Shown in pieces: positions 10,237-23,608 of a DNA stretch of 64,000 nucleotides; within the stretch, counting starts at the first letter, position 1; each line of letters begins with the position of its first letter. Under the pieces are notes generated by a model. It saw only the letters and a program-made list of their open reading frames with translations. It was not told where the DNA came from and ran no database searches. This DNA is from Vitellaria paradoxa (taxonomy: Eukaryota > Streptophyta > Magnoliopsida > Ericales > Sapotaceae), in contig CM034238.1 of NCBI GenBank assembly GCA_019916065.1, forward strand, positions 4,862,199 to 4,926,198, in the 5' to 3' direction. Made by a program: the position numbers and the translations under genes.

Positions 10237-13200
10237 TCATGGTAAAGAATGATGACCCTCTCGGTTCCTAACCTTAATGTTGTCCAGATGAGCTATGAAC
10301 AAGTCATTCCAAGTATCTGTAATTCCCGGCAAGCACCAGTGCATGCAATCATCGTGCTTCTTTCCTCCTGCAGTCGATGGATGGGCGTCTGCTCTAAACT
10401 CGCTCATGGAGGTTACGTCCAGTATATTGAAACTAGAGCGACTGAGGGCCTTATGCAAGTGCAGGTTTACAAGGCGTACCTCCACATTTGTTCCATTATT
10501 TTGCACGGAGAAGAGTTGTTCAACCTAAAAACCACAACAGAGGCACCCAAAACCTGACTACTGACTACTTACATGTTGCAGAAAGCAAGCAAAGCGAAAA
10601 GACCAGCATGTAAAAAGGATTGGTACGTATAATGCTCAACTATTTTATACAATGTAATCTCTATTCAAAACTATAATGTTTAAGAACTTTTTTTTTTTTT
10701 TTTTAAGTTATAGATTTACCTCTTGTGACGACAGAGGATGTAACCTCTGACAAGAGCCACCTTGATCCCAATCACCTCCTTCAAAATGTCGAGGGGACTG
10801 CGTACGAAAAAATACGATTGCACTTGGTTTCATTCTTCCCGCCACAAATGACTTCTGTCAATCAAAATACATACAAAAACTGGGCAAATCAACAGAAAAA
10901 ACTTGAAAAGATGAGCAGAATTACAAACTTCTTCTGTATCCCATCTGGATTGGTTGTTAGGCCGTAGTTGCATCTCAAATTTGATTGAATTTTTAATTGG
11001 CAATACAGTATTAATGTTGTTTTCAAAGTCACAACTACAATTCGTAGAGCAAAATGTAATTGTTTTGCTCACTGAAAATAATTTACATGTCAAAGTTCTG
11101 ATGTTCTGGGTTAAATCTAAACACATGAAGTACCATATCAGATGCACAACATTTTCGGTAACAGAATAGCACAAGTCGAAGATGTATAGGTGGACATTCA
11201 TCCACGCTTTCCCACGAGTTATTTTTAGCCGTTAATCAGTGAACCTCACGACAGCTTTTAAACAAGACCATAGACCTCAAGAAGCAGAGGGGAAAAATGA
11301 CAAGTATGGAATCGAAACTGGACCACTCTGCAACCTATCAACTACCATAGATGAATTAGTGAAATCTACAGCACAATTTTTAATATCTACTGCTTATTCT
11401 TATATCTGACTTGAAAAAGAGTAATGCCATACCATGTGTTCTAAAACCATATCAAGGCCAACTTCAGGAGGTACGGGAGGCATCACAGGCAAACCCTTTT
11501 CAAAGAAAAGCATGGGTGATTTTACAGGGTCAAACTTTGAAGGAGCCCACCACCTAAAACAAGAACCAGGAAGCCAAATATTGGGTTAGCAATACCGTGG
11601 ATATTATACAAGGCATATCAACCAGTAGCCATTGGAAAGCAGGATGATAAAAGATTGAGTGCGATTGGAGTACCATCGAAATGGTAATCCTTTTCTGAGC
11701 TGGTGCCTTCAAAAGACACTTGCCTAAGGGTGTTGTGTAGACCCAACCTAAAACAGAAGGGCCCCTGGCCTACCAAAAAGTGAAATGCTTTCTTTAAGCG
11801 ACAATGGACTGGGGCTTCTTTGGGACCTAGAAGCTTCCCTTTAACAACTATGGGGCAGGCTTCATTTACCATATATTTAGATTACAGTTCAATTTCCTAG
11901 CCCAAGCAAGACGAGTATTAAGCAGATTCACAAAGAAAAAGATCAATATCATCCTTCAATTTTAAGACCATAATTTCTTTTAAGTTAAAGGGTATTCCAA
12001 TTTCTAGCAGAAAAATAGCATACCAATGTCCTGTATTAAAGATGAGGATATCATGGAAACTCAAAGCCTCTGCCCATGTTCCTTCAGGAATATCAACATC
12101 TACTCTATAGCCCTCTTTGTATCCAAGAGACTCTAGCATGCCACCATTAGTGTTGGCTGACCACCTGTAGAACACACAAATAAAATGTGTCTGCGAATAA
12201 GCCAAAGTACGGTCTAAATGGATTCCATTTTGGAACTTCGGACCATATCAACAACACCAAAAGGTAAAAGAAACACCTTAAGCATATAAACAAATTATCA
12301 ATTATGAACATCTAGATTCTAGACTATCAAGTGCATCGTTCTTGGTAGAGTAGAAGTGAGAAACAGTATACAAAATGACTAATCTTTTGTCTCAAACCAG
12401 ACCAACCAAAAAGAAATTCATCGAGGAGCTAACCTAATGTTTTGTATTACTTTCACGACAAATTGGCAATACACCTTTAATCATAAAATTGCTTAGCAGA
12501 ATGCTCGTCTTAGCCCAAGAAATTCATTAAAATCAGTGTTCCCCTATGAACCCTCTAAACCCGACCCTATGGCAATTCTTTTAACCAATCAGATTTTATC
12601 AATTAAAAGTATGAAGCCACATATTTGCAAATAAAAACCAATATTCCATTAAAAAGGTGCTCTTGAATCTTGTCCATGTGGAAGTTCTTTTGTGCAAGCT
12701 AACATCTTTCAGATTTTTCTTTTTTTTTTTTTTTATATATATATTTTTTTATACCAAAGGTATCCCCATGTTCCGTGGAACTAATCCCCTAGAGCTACCC
12801 GCCCCACTAGAACTAAGAATTAGGTAATACCGAGGAAGTTCGAACTAGTGACCTCTATTTCAATGGGTAGAGATTTTACTGTTAAGCAGCCCCCGTGTGG
12901 GCCTCTTAGAATCATAAGCACGCAAAAAGTTAATTTGGATTCTTTAGGCCTGCGTTTCAAAATTATTAACATAGCATTAATTATCCCGGTGAAATTTCCT
13001 CGAGTCTGGACATGGGATTCTTGGGCTTGCAGTGTGTTTTTGTCATTAAAAAATAAACCGGCACTATTACATTATGGTCGTCAATAGATGCTTCCATAAT
13101 AATAACATATCCCCCTTACCAAAAGAATAATCCAAAATAAGCTTAAAATTATCCTCGAAAATGTGGTGAGAAAAAGGAAAGCTCCACCAGGTGGTTTACA

Positions 13201-13990
13201 AATATACAGATTGAAGTCTCAAGAACTTTGCAGCTTCTGCTTGTCATACAACATTAACAAGAAATTTCTGCACAGTCGATTATGTTATACACACTCAAGA
13301 AGCCACCCTTTCAACTTTCGTCAGACTCCAGCCTAAGTGATAAACAACAGTTTAAGAAATCAGAGTCCATGTAATACCAAGATGTTCAGAAGTTTTTTAG
13401 TTTGACCTATTTACTATAGAATTCTTGCATGACCGTCAAACAAAGCTGAACCAACCAAGCTTGAAATGAAATGTTCTCGGTTCTTATGAAGAATGTTATT
13501 GAATTGAAAATTCCAGTACTTAATAGCAAATACAAAGATAAAGGTGAAACGATAGTTTTCACCAACTCCAGAGGAGTGGAAAAAAGAAAAGGAAATGATA
13601 CATAGTTTATTATCACGACATAGTCTATGCAACAATCCAATAATCATGGTATCCAAACATAGCTTACCTACCATAACGTGCCAATAGATTTGTCCGATGA
13701 TATGCAATAGTAAGGTTGTACTGAAGAAAGGTAAAGCCTCGGTCAGCTCCAGCAGGACGCCACTTTCTCACTTCACCCGACAGTAGTTTCAAAGTACAAA
13801 AAAGAGATACAAACATATTCCTATTCAAGGAGTCACCAACGAACCCTGCACTGTTAAAGATGCATAAGGTTTATAAACCTCGTAATAACACTGCATAATC
13901 AACAGATAACAACGAAGCAATTAAAAAAAGAAAATTGTGGGAATAACCCCATATAAATACATATATTGACTTGTGATAGACGCACGGGCA

Positions 13991-14041
<51 letters not shown>

Positions 14042-15112
14042 AGAGTTTGAATCTTTTTTATTTATTTTTTACACAATTAAACCCCAAAAAAAATTTTGTT
14101 TCAAAAAAATTTTCTAAAGAAAGTGGCAAACTTGGCGGGTGTGCACAAGAAATAAACAAAAAGATAGCAGCTGCTTTGATTTGGAAGACAATAATGGTGA
14201 TGGGAATAGGTTGCAAAAGGTTTAATTACAGTAACTTTTATAAAGTCTAAAAGTTAATGTTACGTTTCATTTCGATGATTTGGGTTCTCAACAAATGAAA
14301 ACCAGCAACTCAAAATAAAGGTTCTTCAATCTTTTTCCCCCATATTTTCTCAAGAACCAAACCGAACTCAAATTGAAAGAAGTGATTGAGTAAACACTTG
14401 AAATAGGGCAGAATTTTGAACTCTCAACTTCTATTTTATTGTATCAAAAGAAGACATTGCAAAGGGTTTAATTACAGTTATGGGATGTTTTCCAGACTAG
14501 GGTTCTCACCAAAAAAAATCAGAAGGATTTTTTTTTTCTTTTTCCGCCATATTTCTTCAAGAACCAAACAGAACTCAATTTGAACGAAGTGATCGAGTAA
14601 ACAATTAAAATACGCATCCATCGCTTAATAAAGCTCATGAATTTTATTATCTCTATACTAAGGAGAAGAGAGAGAGAGAGAGAGAGTATACCAATATTGG
14701 TATTTCTGTGGCGTTTGAGGAACTGAAGAGGATCGAGCTGGGGAAGATCACAGTCATTGGGCTTCCACCGCCACTTGACAACATCGAGAGCGTTGGATTT
14801 GTTACTGGCAATGCAATTCCAACCCTTGTATATCTCCTTACAGGTGTGGTCGTACCGCGCAGATGTGACAGTTGGATCGTAGATCCACTTCCCATCCGAA
14901 TAGTTACAGTGTCCATCCGATGCTTTCTCGTTCCTTTCGGAGGTTTCAGCGCGCTTGAACTCGAATTCTGTGTGATTCTGAGGAAAGAGCAAGCCGTTGG
15001 TGGAGGAGCTTTTGAAGAGAGTAAAACCGAGGAGAAGAGAGACGACGCAGAGGAGAAAAAAGAAGAGGAAGGAGGTGTTTTTCTTTGCAGGGGAGCGATC
15101 TCTTCCGGCCAT
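10237..15112 (-). CDS. TBL13: Trichome birefringence-like polysaccharide O-acetyltransferase
   Basis: Six exons, in coding order: 14692-15112, 13668-13845, 12024-12164, 11433-11553, 10720-10854, 10237-10524. They join in frame to 427 residues with GT..AG introns. TBL proteins transfer acetyl groups to wall polysaccharides (xylan, mannan, pectin) in the Golgi. The protein has a single N-terminal membrane anchor (about 13-35) and the TBL domain opening CNYSDGKWIYDP. The catalytic GDSL motif is at about 144-147 (VGDSLNRN), and the DxxH motif is at Asp391/His394 within DDCMHWC. Between them lie NTGHWWW and FFRTQSPRHFEGGDW. Length is normal for the family. The symbol rests on resemblance to the TBL12-15 group and on gene neighbours, so the exact member is less certain than the family. 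The next gene upstream, CGR3-like, also acts on walls in the Golgi. Confidence 0.92.
12717..12890 (-). mobile_element. tRNA-derived SINE-like insertion in TBL intron 2
   Basis: Read on the minus strand it shows a B-box-like GGTCACTAGTTCGAACT, then a GC-richer body ending CCTTTGGTATAAAA and an A-rich tail (12719-12735 on the plus strand is a T run). This is the organisation of a SINE inserted in the direction of TBL transcription. No target duplication was fixed. Confidence 0.5.
13996..14039. repeat. (GA)n microsatellite, TBL intron 1
   Basis: About 22 uninterrupted GA units. Similar GA/CT tracts sit in the leader or near the start of several genes in this window (14665-14686, 26397-26430, 36685-36716, 37036-37064). 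Confidence 0.9.
14212..14611. repeat. Imperfect tandem duplication in TBL intron 1
   Basis: A segment beginning GGTTTAATTACAG (about 14218 and 14465) and containing CAAGAACCAAAC and GAGTAAACA is present twice, offset by roughly 205-247 bp because of indels. It lies next to exon 1, so intron 1 has grown by local duplication. Confidence 0.75.
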
Positions 15113-16863
15113 GGAGGATGTCGGTGCTCAAGCCCGGCCCGTATTAATTTAACTCATTTATTTATGTCCACCTATTATTATTATTATTATTATTATTTTA
15201 GGCCGGATGCTTCTTCATTTTAAACGTTAAATGCAACATTTCAAATTTTGAAAAATACTTTTTATTTATTTATTTTTTTTTTGTGCAGTAGGACAGTTAA
15301 GTCCGACTGGAGACGTTTGGAGTTCTAAAAATTTGAAAAAAAATAATTTGAATAATTTTTTTACATTTGAAATTTAGTTATCAAATCATATTTTTTAGAT
15401 ATGAACAGTTCCGTTTGAATGAATTTTTTACGTTCGGACAAATTTTGACAAAAAATTTTTTTACTTTTATGTCACTATTTTTTAAGAAGTGTAAAACTTT
15501 ATTAGAATTTATATTAAAATTTTTATAAATTTTATTGAGATTTATAAAAATTTATTGGGTTATATATTTATATAGCTCAAAATGAAATTTTTTGATAAAG
15601 TTTTTAAAATTTTTTTGAAACTTTTTCGAGTTTTTTGGTGAACCAAACAGGCCCTTAATTTTTTTTTTTGATAACATTTTCCTTATTTTTTCATAACATA
15701 TAAATAATAATAAGTATTTGAGTTATTTTTATAAAAAATAATGTATAATTAATAAAAATAATATTTTTAATTTAAATTATTTTTACAAAATTAATATAAT
15801 AATATTTTTAACTCAAGTTAATTTTATAGAATGAGTTATGAGTTAAAAATTAAAATAAAAGTATATATTAAATTTAACAAACAATTTAAAATAAAAAAAG
15901 ATCCATAGATTTGACATTTAATATATATTTTATAGCAAATTTTGATTTTTAAAATTGAGTCAAATTTAGATTTGATACTAATTTGAGAAGCAAAAAAAAC
16001 TAACTTTTTTTTTTAGTTCAATACACTAAAAAAATCTAAACCAAACTAATCAATAATACTCACACCTAATTAGGAATAAAAATGAATCTAACCTAGTCAA
16101 ATCAAATTTTAACTTATTTGAACTTGACTTTAACTGTTTATAATAGACTTAAACTTAAATTTAACTCAATAAAAAAAAAATCTAAACAGATTGACTCGTA
16201 AATAATTTAATTAAACCAAAACAACATCATTTTAGTATAAAGTATAATAAAAAATATTATAACGTATATGTATTATTTTATCAAATCGACTAATAAGTTT
16301 TTAAGTCCAACTTTTCTAACTCGAGTTCGATTTTAAACAAATCACTAATAAGACTTTATTCGAATCCCGTTTAAGTCACGAACTAAATTCAATCTGATTT
16401 TTTTTTTTTTTTTTAGCCGGGCTCGGTTTGTTTCCACCCATGCTCCTGACATTTTCCAACAGCCGCGCCCAAGTGAAAATTAGAGAATGATAAAATAGGA
16501 AATGCAATAGGTTAGAAATACCGGTAAAAGAATAGTTGATTAGTTTTTTACACAAATGGAAAATACAGGGGTGGTTCGACTGTTATCAGAAGAACTAAAA
16601 TTGCAGCCATGACAAGCTCCAGCGTTGTGGAGCAACGTTCTAAAATTAACACACTCTAACCAGAGAGGCTAAAAAATACACAATTTCCCCCCACCAAAAA
16701 TTTTCAGTCAACCATATCTACTTCGCATGATTAGAGATAAAAACGAGAACAAGGCGTTCATGGTTTCCACCATACATATATATACATATATAAATTTCTA
16801 TGGGACTGTAGATGCTTGTCGGCACTGTGTTTTGACCAAGAAACCTGTGTGGTTCCGAGATTT
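15113..16863. other. Spacer between TBL and CGR genes (TBL promoter side)
   Basis: Includes the TBL 5' flank and an ATT run at 15175-15196. AT-rich DNA follows, with a MITE-like end (CCAAACAGGCCC near 15645). Bases around 15290-15440 share TTCCGTTTGAA-like words with the insert at 62.8 kb. The last few hundred bases are the CGR 3' flank. No gene recognised. Confidence 0.5.
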
Positions 16864-19800
16864 TCAATGGTACGATTTGAGGTGGAAAACTTGGCAAGCC
16901 GGCTGGTAAGATCTCTTGGTTGCAGCCTGCTCAAACTTCTTAGTAGCAGCTTCATTCTCTTCCAAGCTGGTCTGTACAAAATACCTTATCCACCAAGACG
17001 AGCTTCTCAACTTGGCCTTTCAAAGGTAAGAAAAAAAAAAAAAGACACTATGAGCATGTTACACTTTTACAGTGTCAAATGTACCTGTCTTTTTCTCTCT
17101 CAAAGGGAAAGCAGAACTAGATGGTCAACATAAATAGTAAGCCTACACCCATGCAAATGTGTGCTTGAAGAATTGAAGAGAAGGTATATAGGGGTTACTA
17201 TCTAGATTGCATATATCACTTGAAGGCGTACTTATTAGGTGGAATCAATAAGGCTTTGCATTTCCAAACAAGTTCTCTCTCTCTCTCTCTCTCACAGAGA
17301 CTATTCAAATCTACTTGATATATTTTTATTAATTTTATACAAACTCCACAATTTTCAAAGAAAGTAGAATTAATTTAACAATAAAGCACTCGGTCCTACA
17401 TAAGAAACACGGATGACAGCCCATGAAGGCATTACGGCAGATGGGGGATGGGGTGAATTTGACTATTTCTTGAAAAACAGCTGGCGGTTCCGATGAGATT
17501 ACAAAAAGGAGAGGACAATAAATTCCAAATAACATAATTTCAAATAGTAACAAAGCAAAATGAAATAACTGGAGTTTTTGGAATGGGAATTAGAATCTTG
17601 AACATGCATTTGTCTACTCTGCAGACGTACCAGATGCAGTTACATTCACCAATTTGGATCATTACTACTGATCTTATTATGCTTTACTGCTCTTCAATCA
17701 ATGAGTATTACTCAATAATGCAGGATTTATTTACCATCACACACAATTTCCAAATTAATGAACTATCAACAACTAAAGAACAGATTGAAATCCAATAAAA
17801 AAAGTTAAGTCACTTACGGGACGACCAAATTTGGATAGTTCTGCCCCTTTAGCCCTATGCTGACCAGGATAACCTACATATGTCGACAAGTGAATTGCAA
17901 AACATTTAACTTTTGTTATAAAATGCAAGCATCATTAGGAGAGAAAATTCAGACTTATAAATGTGCAATGCTTTATAAAATGCATTTCCCAAATTCAAGC
18001 AACTTAGAATGAGAGATTGTCAACTATAACATTATCAATGAAAAAGCTTCTCCATTGTTCACAAGAAGTAGACAACCAAATTTATAGAATAGTCAGCTTC
18101 TAATTGCCCTAATACCAGTTCTATTCTGTTTTCCTTTCTCCTCATTTTTTTTTCCATTTTTTGCCCACGTTGTTGAAGGGGGGGGGGGATGTTCGGATAT
18201 GAGATGTAAATAAGCAAGCTTTTCAATGATATATAAAAATGCAGTTTTTCAAGGGCTTTACCAGCAAAAACAACAAAACCTTCAGCAGATACCCTTGCCA
18301 ACTCAGGCAGAGTCTTGTTAAGGTACTTCGGGGAAAGATAGTCTAATGCATCTGACACAATGACAAGAGAAAAGGACTTTGCCCGATAGGGAAGAGGAAA
18401 CTTGATATCAGCCACCCGCACTATGCCTTTCTGCACAAGACTCTTGCAGTTGCTATCAGCATCTTCTATATCATAGGGTTCCACACCCCATGCTTCAGTA
18501 TCCTCTTCTTTTAATAATTTAGAGACCACTGAACAAGTGTCAGGGCCTACATGCAATACTTTGCGCATGCTGTCACCATATGCTTTCTTCAGAAAAGGCA
18601 ATGCGCTCAGAACTTCTGACGTACATGAAACGCCACCTGTATATACATAAATTGTTCTTTTAAAAAAAAATTGGAAAATGTTGCTCCATCTAACAGCTGT
18701 TTACCCCTAGTACAATTAGTAATATAGAAGCAAAAAATAAAAGATAAACAGTGCATAAAAAAAGAAAGTCCCATGTCCAAATCCTGATGGGATTTAATAG
18801 CGGTTTACATCTGCAAGGACATCATTTGTATTTTGTTTTTCCTAAGTTCAAAATCCAGATCATAGAAATACCAAAAGCAACTAGATATCCCATTAAAGCA
18901 TTGCATGCATAAACTTGTCCTGCCTCAGTATGATGACGTCTACACTACATAATATTAGGTACCTAAATCAAGATATCCATGCATAAACAATCTAAGACAC
19001 CAGGTAAAAAAGCAATTGTGCAAATAAAGTTCCACGGTAAAAAAAACTTCCAACAATCATGATGAACATGAAATATAAATAATAACTTTTTAAACATAAT
19101 TAGATAAGATAAGCATATAAATATGAGTTATCCAGGCATCCACTATTTTTTTGATAAGCATAATCAAAAGCAAAATGAAAGTAAATTATAGAAACACAAT
19201 AAAGAGCAGTTGCGATGATATGATAAAACAAATTAGAAGAATCAAAATGCAGAGTGATAGTGTAAGACGCAGAACATCAAAATTTTGACAAGTAGTTAAG
19301 CAAAACATATTAATATTTGATTGCAGTGTTCATTGGACTAGAGTTCCTGTTGCCAAAGACAATGTTCAGTCATTAATAATCAGAAAGTAAGGGTGCCATC
19401 CTTAAAGCATAGGCATTTCCCAAAAATTACATTTTCCATCCAGACATTGATGATTTGGGACACAACCCAAAAATCTAACAACATATACTTAACTCATCAA
19501 ACTCTTTGGAACCCACTAAATGAAGGGCACCAATGATCAGGCTCTAGTTAATACATCCTCCTATTCCAAACTATACTTAGCAATCGTATCCAGTTCACTT
19601 AATGCCGAATGGGATTGGAACTATTGGAGCCAAGAGCCGACAGATCAAGAACTTCATTAAGAGATCACATACATTACCTTCAAGTTTACTAACAGCCTCT
19701 TTGTCACTGCTAGATCCACCTGTGATGCAAGAACTGAAAAGTTTAGGATGCATGGACGAAAAGGGAAACCCCATAATTTAAGAACAAAAAACTACTAGAA

Positions 19801-20363
19801 AAATCACTATCAAAACTGGATACAAAAGTTACTGTTCACCCTGGGTTTCCTATGGCAGCAAGAAGAAAACTAGAATATAGCAACCTACGGGGAGACAGCA
19901 GAAGTTTTATCTCATTTCTCTTAATTAATGTGTTCATATTGAGAGACCAAATGCAGACCTGAGCCACCGTACATATACCCAATGATAAAAAATGCACCCT
20001 GAAAATTCCAAAGTTAAAAAATTAATGAACAAACAAACTAAAGGCGATAAAAAAAATGCACTAAATTCATCGATTGTAACATTATATAACGGAAGCATCA
20101 ATTAAGAAGGTAAAAAATGGCAGTTTTGCAAGAATGTATGTTCCTTCTAAAAGAGCAAATTCAGTTCATAAAATAATATGGCTATTAATGATTGCGATGG
20201 AGAGAAACAAAGAGGCAACCAGAGTGAGCTGGGGGAAATTGAGATTTACCACAACCACGAGTCCAACAGATAATATAGATGTTGAGCGTGCTTTGGTATG
20301 CAGAGAGTCCACGAGTGGAATATTCCCACCATCTGCAAGACGTCGAGAGGGCCTTCTTGACAT
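16864..20363 (-). CDS. CGR3: CGR2/CGR3-type Golgi pectin methyltransferase
   Basis: Six exons, in coding order: 20250-20363, 19959-19998, 19678-19719, 18262-18636, 17818-17873, 16864-17016. They give 259 residues with consistent phases. CGR2 and CGR3 are SAM-dependent methyltransferases that methyl-esterify homogalacturonan in the Golgi. The protein starts MSRRPSRRLADGG, a short cytosolic basic tail. One membrane anchor follows at about 29-49, so it is type II. The methyltransferase core includes KVLHVGPDTCSVV (SAM-binding loop), AWGVEPYDIEDAD (acidic ribose-binding segment), VADIKFPLPYR and LVIVSDALDYLSP. The C-terminus PACQVFHLKSYH matches the family. Resemblance to CGR3 and CGR2 is about equal by eye, so the symbol denotes the family. 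A leader intron precedes the ATG. Confidence 0.93.
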
Positions 20364-21180
20364 GTTTCCGTTAATAGTAACAAGCCTGCAAGACCTATCA
20401 TTAGCTGAAAGAGAAAATAAAATTCCAAAAATGCATCAAATCCTATTTCCTAAGGAAACTATACAAAATAGAATAATCTAAATCATAAACAATGAATGGT
20501 GGCAGGCAATGAACAAGCAATTGTACAAAGGCAGGTCACTTAATTGCCCTTCTTGTTTCCTTACTTCGTCAGTGAGGAAATAGTACTGTTGCAAATTGCT
20601 AACTGAAGTTCCAACTTTGAAAAATCTTAATCCCACAAATCAGAAATCATAACTCAGAAGTAATTTCAAAATCTCCGATAGCAGATGCTCACACAACTCC
20701 GCTATTCAGGCACGTTAAGTAAAAACAAAAATGAACGAAACTAAAACTAGTAATAATTTTGGAAACGGGCACAGCATCAAACAAATCACTGCTCAGCTTC
20801 TGTTTCTCCGAACAGATCCACAGCACATCCAGAAGCATTCTAACTAAAAACAACCCTAATGTGTGCAAATCAGTAGTATGCAAGAAATAGTAATGATTCT
20901 TCACAATTTTTAGTGCCGTTCACTACGCGGTACAGACAAATTAACGTTATACCAATTAAAAGCTCCAGAGCAGTACAAAAAGACAAGACCGTCGATAACG
21001 TAAATTCATCCAGAGCGAGCGAGGCACAAAAGCAGTCCCAAATGAGTGCAAGAAAGCTACCTGAGATGAACGATCTGCGAAGCTGAGTTGAAAGAACGAT
21101 CTTTGAGATTGGGATCTAGATCTGTTATTTCTTTGCAACTGAGCTCCCAGAGCTAGAGAGAGAAAGAGAGGAGAGAGAGA
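20364..21180 (-). other. 5' leader of CGR gene with leader intron
   Basis: Just before the ATG is an acceptor (CTTGCAG, exon part 20364-20385). Upstream, a donor follows GATCGTTCATCTCAG with exon sequence from 21061 upward. This implies a 675-bp intron (20386-21060) in the 5' UTR. The leader exon ends in a GA/CT-rich stretch near 21155-21180. The splice sites are seen; transcription itself is inferred. Confidence 0.6.
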
Positions 21181-21769
21181 ATGCTCGGGTGATATTTTCA
21201 GTATATACGTATGTATATATTACTGTGTCGTTAATTATCTGTTTCCGTTTTCGAATTCCCGGGTGTATTGCATTTTCGAAAGTTGGATTTAATTTACGTA
21301 CCCCTCGGATTCTCCGGCGGTGAGGGTCAAGCAGGGGATGGACCGCCCCGGGTTTTTCAATCAACTGCAAAATCAAGTTATAATGCAAGGAAAACGTCAT
21401 TTCCTGTCAAATTGAAACTATTTTTTTGGTAAATTACACTGATTAACCCTAAGGTTTAATAAAAATACATAAAGTATCCTTATAGTTTTAAAAAATTATT
21501 TATGGCCCTTATTTTTAGATTATGTTACAAATTTTTCCTTAAGTTGACTTGATTCTTCCGATCCCTTTTTATGTCTGTTTGATTGATAATTAAGGATTAA
21601 ATTATATATATATTATTCTAAACATTTTCAACTATTTTAATTATTTAATCGTTCATATGAGGTTTTAAAATACCCAATCATTGTTCAAGATTGATAGAAC
21701 ATGATATTTAAAAAGTATAATGAGATTTTATCTAGTTATATAATTGAGTATGTACATTTTCAATTAAAT

Positions 21770-21934
21770 GGTTTGTTTGGAGTAAGAAAAAATGAGATAA
21801 ATTGAGATAAATTGTGATTTGGGAGAGTTCGTAATGCGTGCAGTGAGAGAAAAAAGTTAATATGATATAAAATTAACAGAGATTTATAGAGATTTTTAAA
21901 GATTTTCAGCAAAAATTTACAAACCAAATGGGCC
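21770..21934. mobile_element. MITE, family A copy
   Basis: Begins GGTTTGTTTGGAGTAAG, contains AAATGAGATAAATTGAGAT and a TTCGTAAT-GCGTGCAGTGAGA segment, and ends ACAAACCAAATGGGCCC. This plan (TTTGGAGT, AAAGTGAGATAA, TTCGTAATTTGTGCAGTGA, CAAACGGAG) defines family A throughout the window. Confidence 0.6.
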
Positions 21935-21987
21935 CAAAGTTTATAAGAATTAAAGACTTAAACTTTTAATTTCTTGCAAGTTAATAT

Positions 21988-22114
21988 TGTATGCGTTTGA
22001 AGTGACAAAAAGTGAGATAATTTGTGAATTCATAATCCGTGTATGAAATAAAAAGTGTATAACTTTTAGACATTTTAAAAATTTTTTTATATTTTTCATT
22101 CTGCCAAACATACC
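21988..22114. mobile_element. MITE, family A copy (short)
   Basis: About 125 bp with TATGCGTTTGAAGTGACA, AAAGTGAGATAATTTGTGAA and the end CTGCCAAACATACC. Diverged from the family A plan. Confidence 0.5.
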
Positions 22115-22225
22115 TATTATGTTATGGATGATTTGCTCAATGACGATAACATAATTAATTACTATAATTAGAAGATCATCTCTAAAGTAAGATTTGATCA
22201 AAATTGTGCAAACTATAAACTATAA

Positions 22226-22563
22226 CGGGGGCGTTGGTAGCACAAATTTTAGTAAATTTTAGTCAAAAGTTGCTAGTTATAAATTTTGGTGTGTTTGGTG
22301 AAGCAAATTACATTTTTTAGCAAAAAAGTACAATTTTTGGGTGTTTCATAAAATTTTTGGTAATATTTAGTAATTTTTAGCAACTTTTGAGTGTTTGATA
22401 TAATTTTTAACAAAATTTAGTAACTTTTTGTGTGCTTGGTGAAACTTTGAGTGAAATAAATTACTGTAGCATGTAAAAAAGTGGCAAAAGTTGAGGTTTC
22501 ACCAAACACTCAACTTGTAACTTTTGGTAGATTTTTGTACTTTTGTGTGCTGCCAAACGAAAC
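22226..22563. mobile_element. MITE, family B copy
   Basis: Same organisation as 3175-3531: starts CGGGGGCGTTGGTAGCAC, interior repeats of TTTTTAGCAACTTTTGAGTG type, ends CTGCCAAACGAAACC. TAA precedes it but no clear TAA follows, so one flank has mutated. Confidence 0.65.
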
Positions 22564-23182
22564 CAATATACCCTTAAATATTTTAATCAATTTCTAAGCT
22601 TGTTAAAATAAAAGGCAGTTTTTTTTTTACCCCCAAATCAATTCTAACTAATTTATTTCAGTGCTTCGTCTCTATAAGTTAGAAAATATTACGTTTAAAA
22701 AAAAAAGAAAAAAAAGAAGAGGAGGTTAGAAATTACAAATGGGCTTAATCCATATGAGTTGCTGGTCTGATTTATATCTTAAGGCCCAAAGCTTGATTGG
22801 ACCTCCCAAAGAGTCGGGCGAATCCAGGTAGAAAAAGTTCAGACTAATCAATCCGCACCGCCAATCTGCGTACACTATACGCGGGTCTCACCCGAATTGA
22901 CAGTCATGATTCAACAATTGTGACCGAATGACTCTCCTTAACACCCCTTCAATAAACGATCAATCAAACGCCCCATGATGCGTTTAAATAGTAGATTTCT
23001 TGAGAATAAAAAGATAATTAACGAAGAGGAAGAGAAAGAAAGCAAAAATGATCAAATACTTTCGTGAAATTAATTTTAATTTTCTCATTTTTAAATTCAA
23101 TAATTTATTATTTTTTCGTTGCAACGAAATAAAAATAATAATTTTAAATTTGTTTATATTATTTCCTCTCAAAATTCATAGG

Positions 23183-23335
23183 GGTGCTTGGTTTACCAAA
23201 ACTAAACAAAACCAACCAATTTTTACAAAATTTTCGTATTTTCTTTCAATAAAAATTCATCACATATCACTTTTATATCAACTCTTTATACTTTTATTAT
23301 ATTTTTTTTACTATCTAAATACCACCTATAATTCA
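23183..23335. mobile_element. MITE, family E (inverse of 23946-24108)
   Basis: Starts GGGGTGCTTGGTTTACC and shares TTATACTTTTATTATA and CATATCACTTTTATATCA words with the reverse complement of 23946-24108. The two are inverted copies 600 bp apart. Confidence 0.5.
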
Positions 23336-23424
23336 AATACATCATACAAGTATATAAAAATTTATTTATTCTCGTTATTTTGGTAGGGATATTATTGTTT
23401 TCAAAGTTATTTATTCACAACTAT

Positions 23425-23608
23425 GGGCTATTTTGGTATGCCAAAATTTTTTTTAATTGTTGAGCATTTAAAGCGTTCCCTAAAAAGTTAGGGAAAGTTT
23501 TAAAAAAAAAATTAAAGGAAGTTAAAAATTTTTTTGTGCAAATAAATTTGAAATAAATAAAAAAATTTATTTATTTATTTTTTAACCTTTTGGCACACCA
23601 AAGGGCCC
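23425..23608. mobile_element. MITE, family D
   Basis: A 184-bp element with ends GGGCTATTTTGGTATGCC and (inverted) GGGCCCTTTGGTGTGCC. No clear target duplication. Similar ends occur at 50757-51149 and 54105-54329. Confidence 0.6.
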
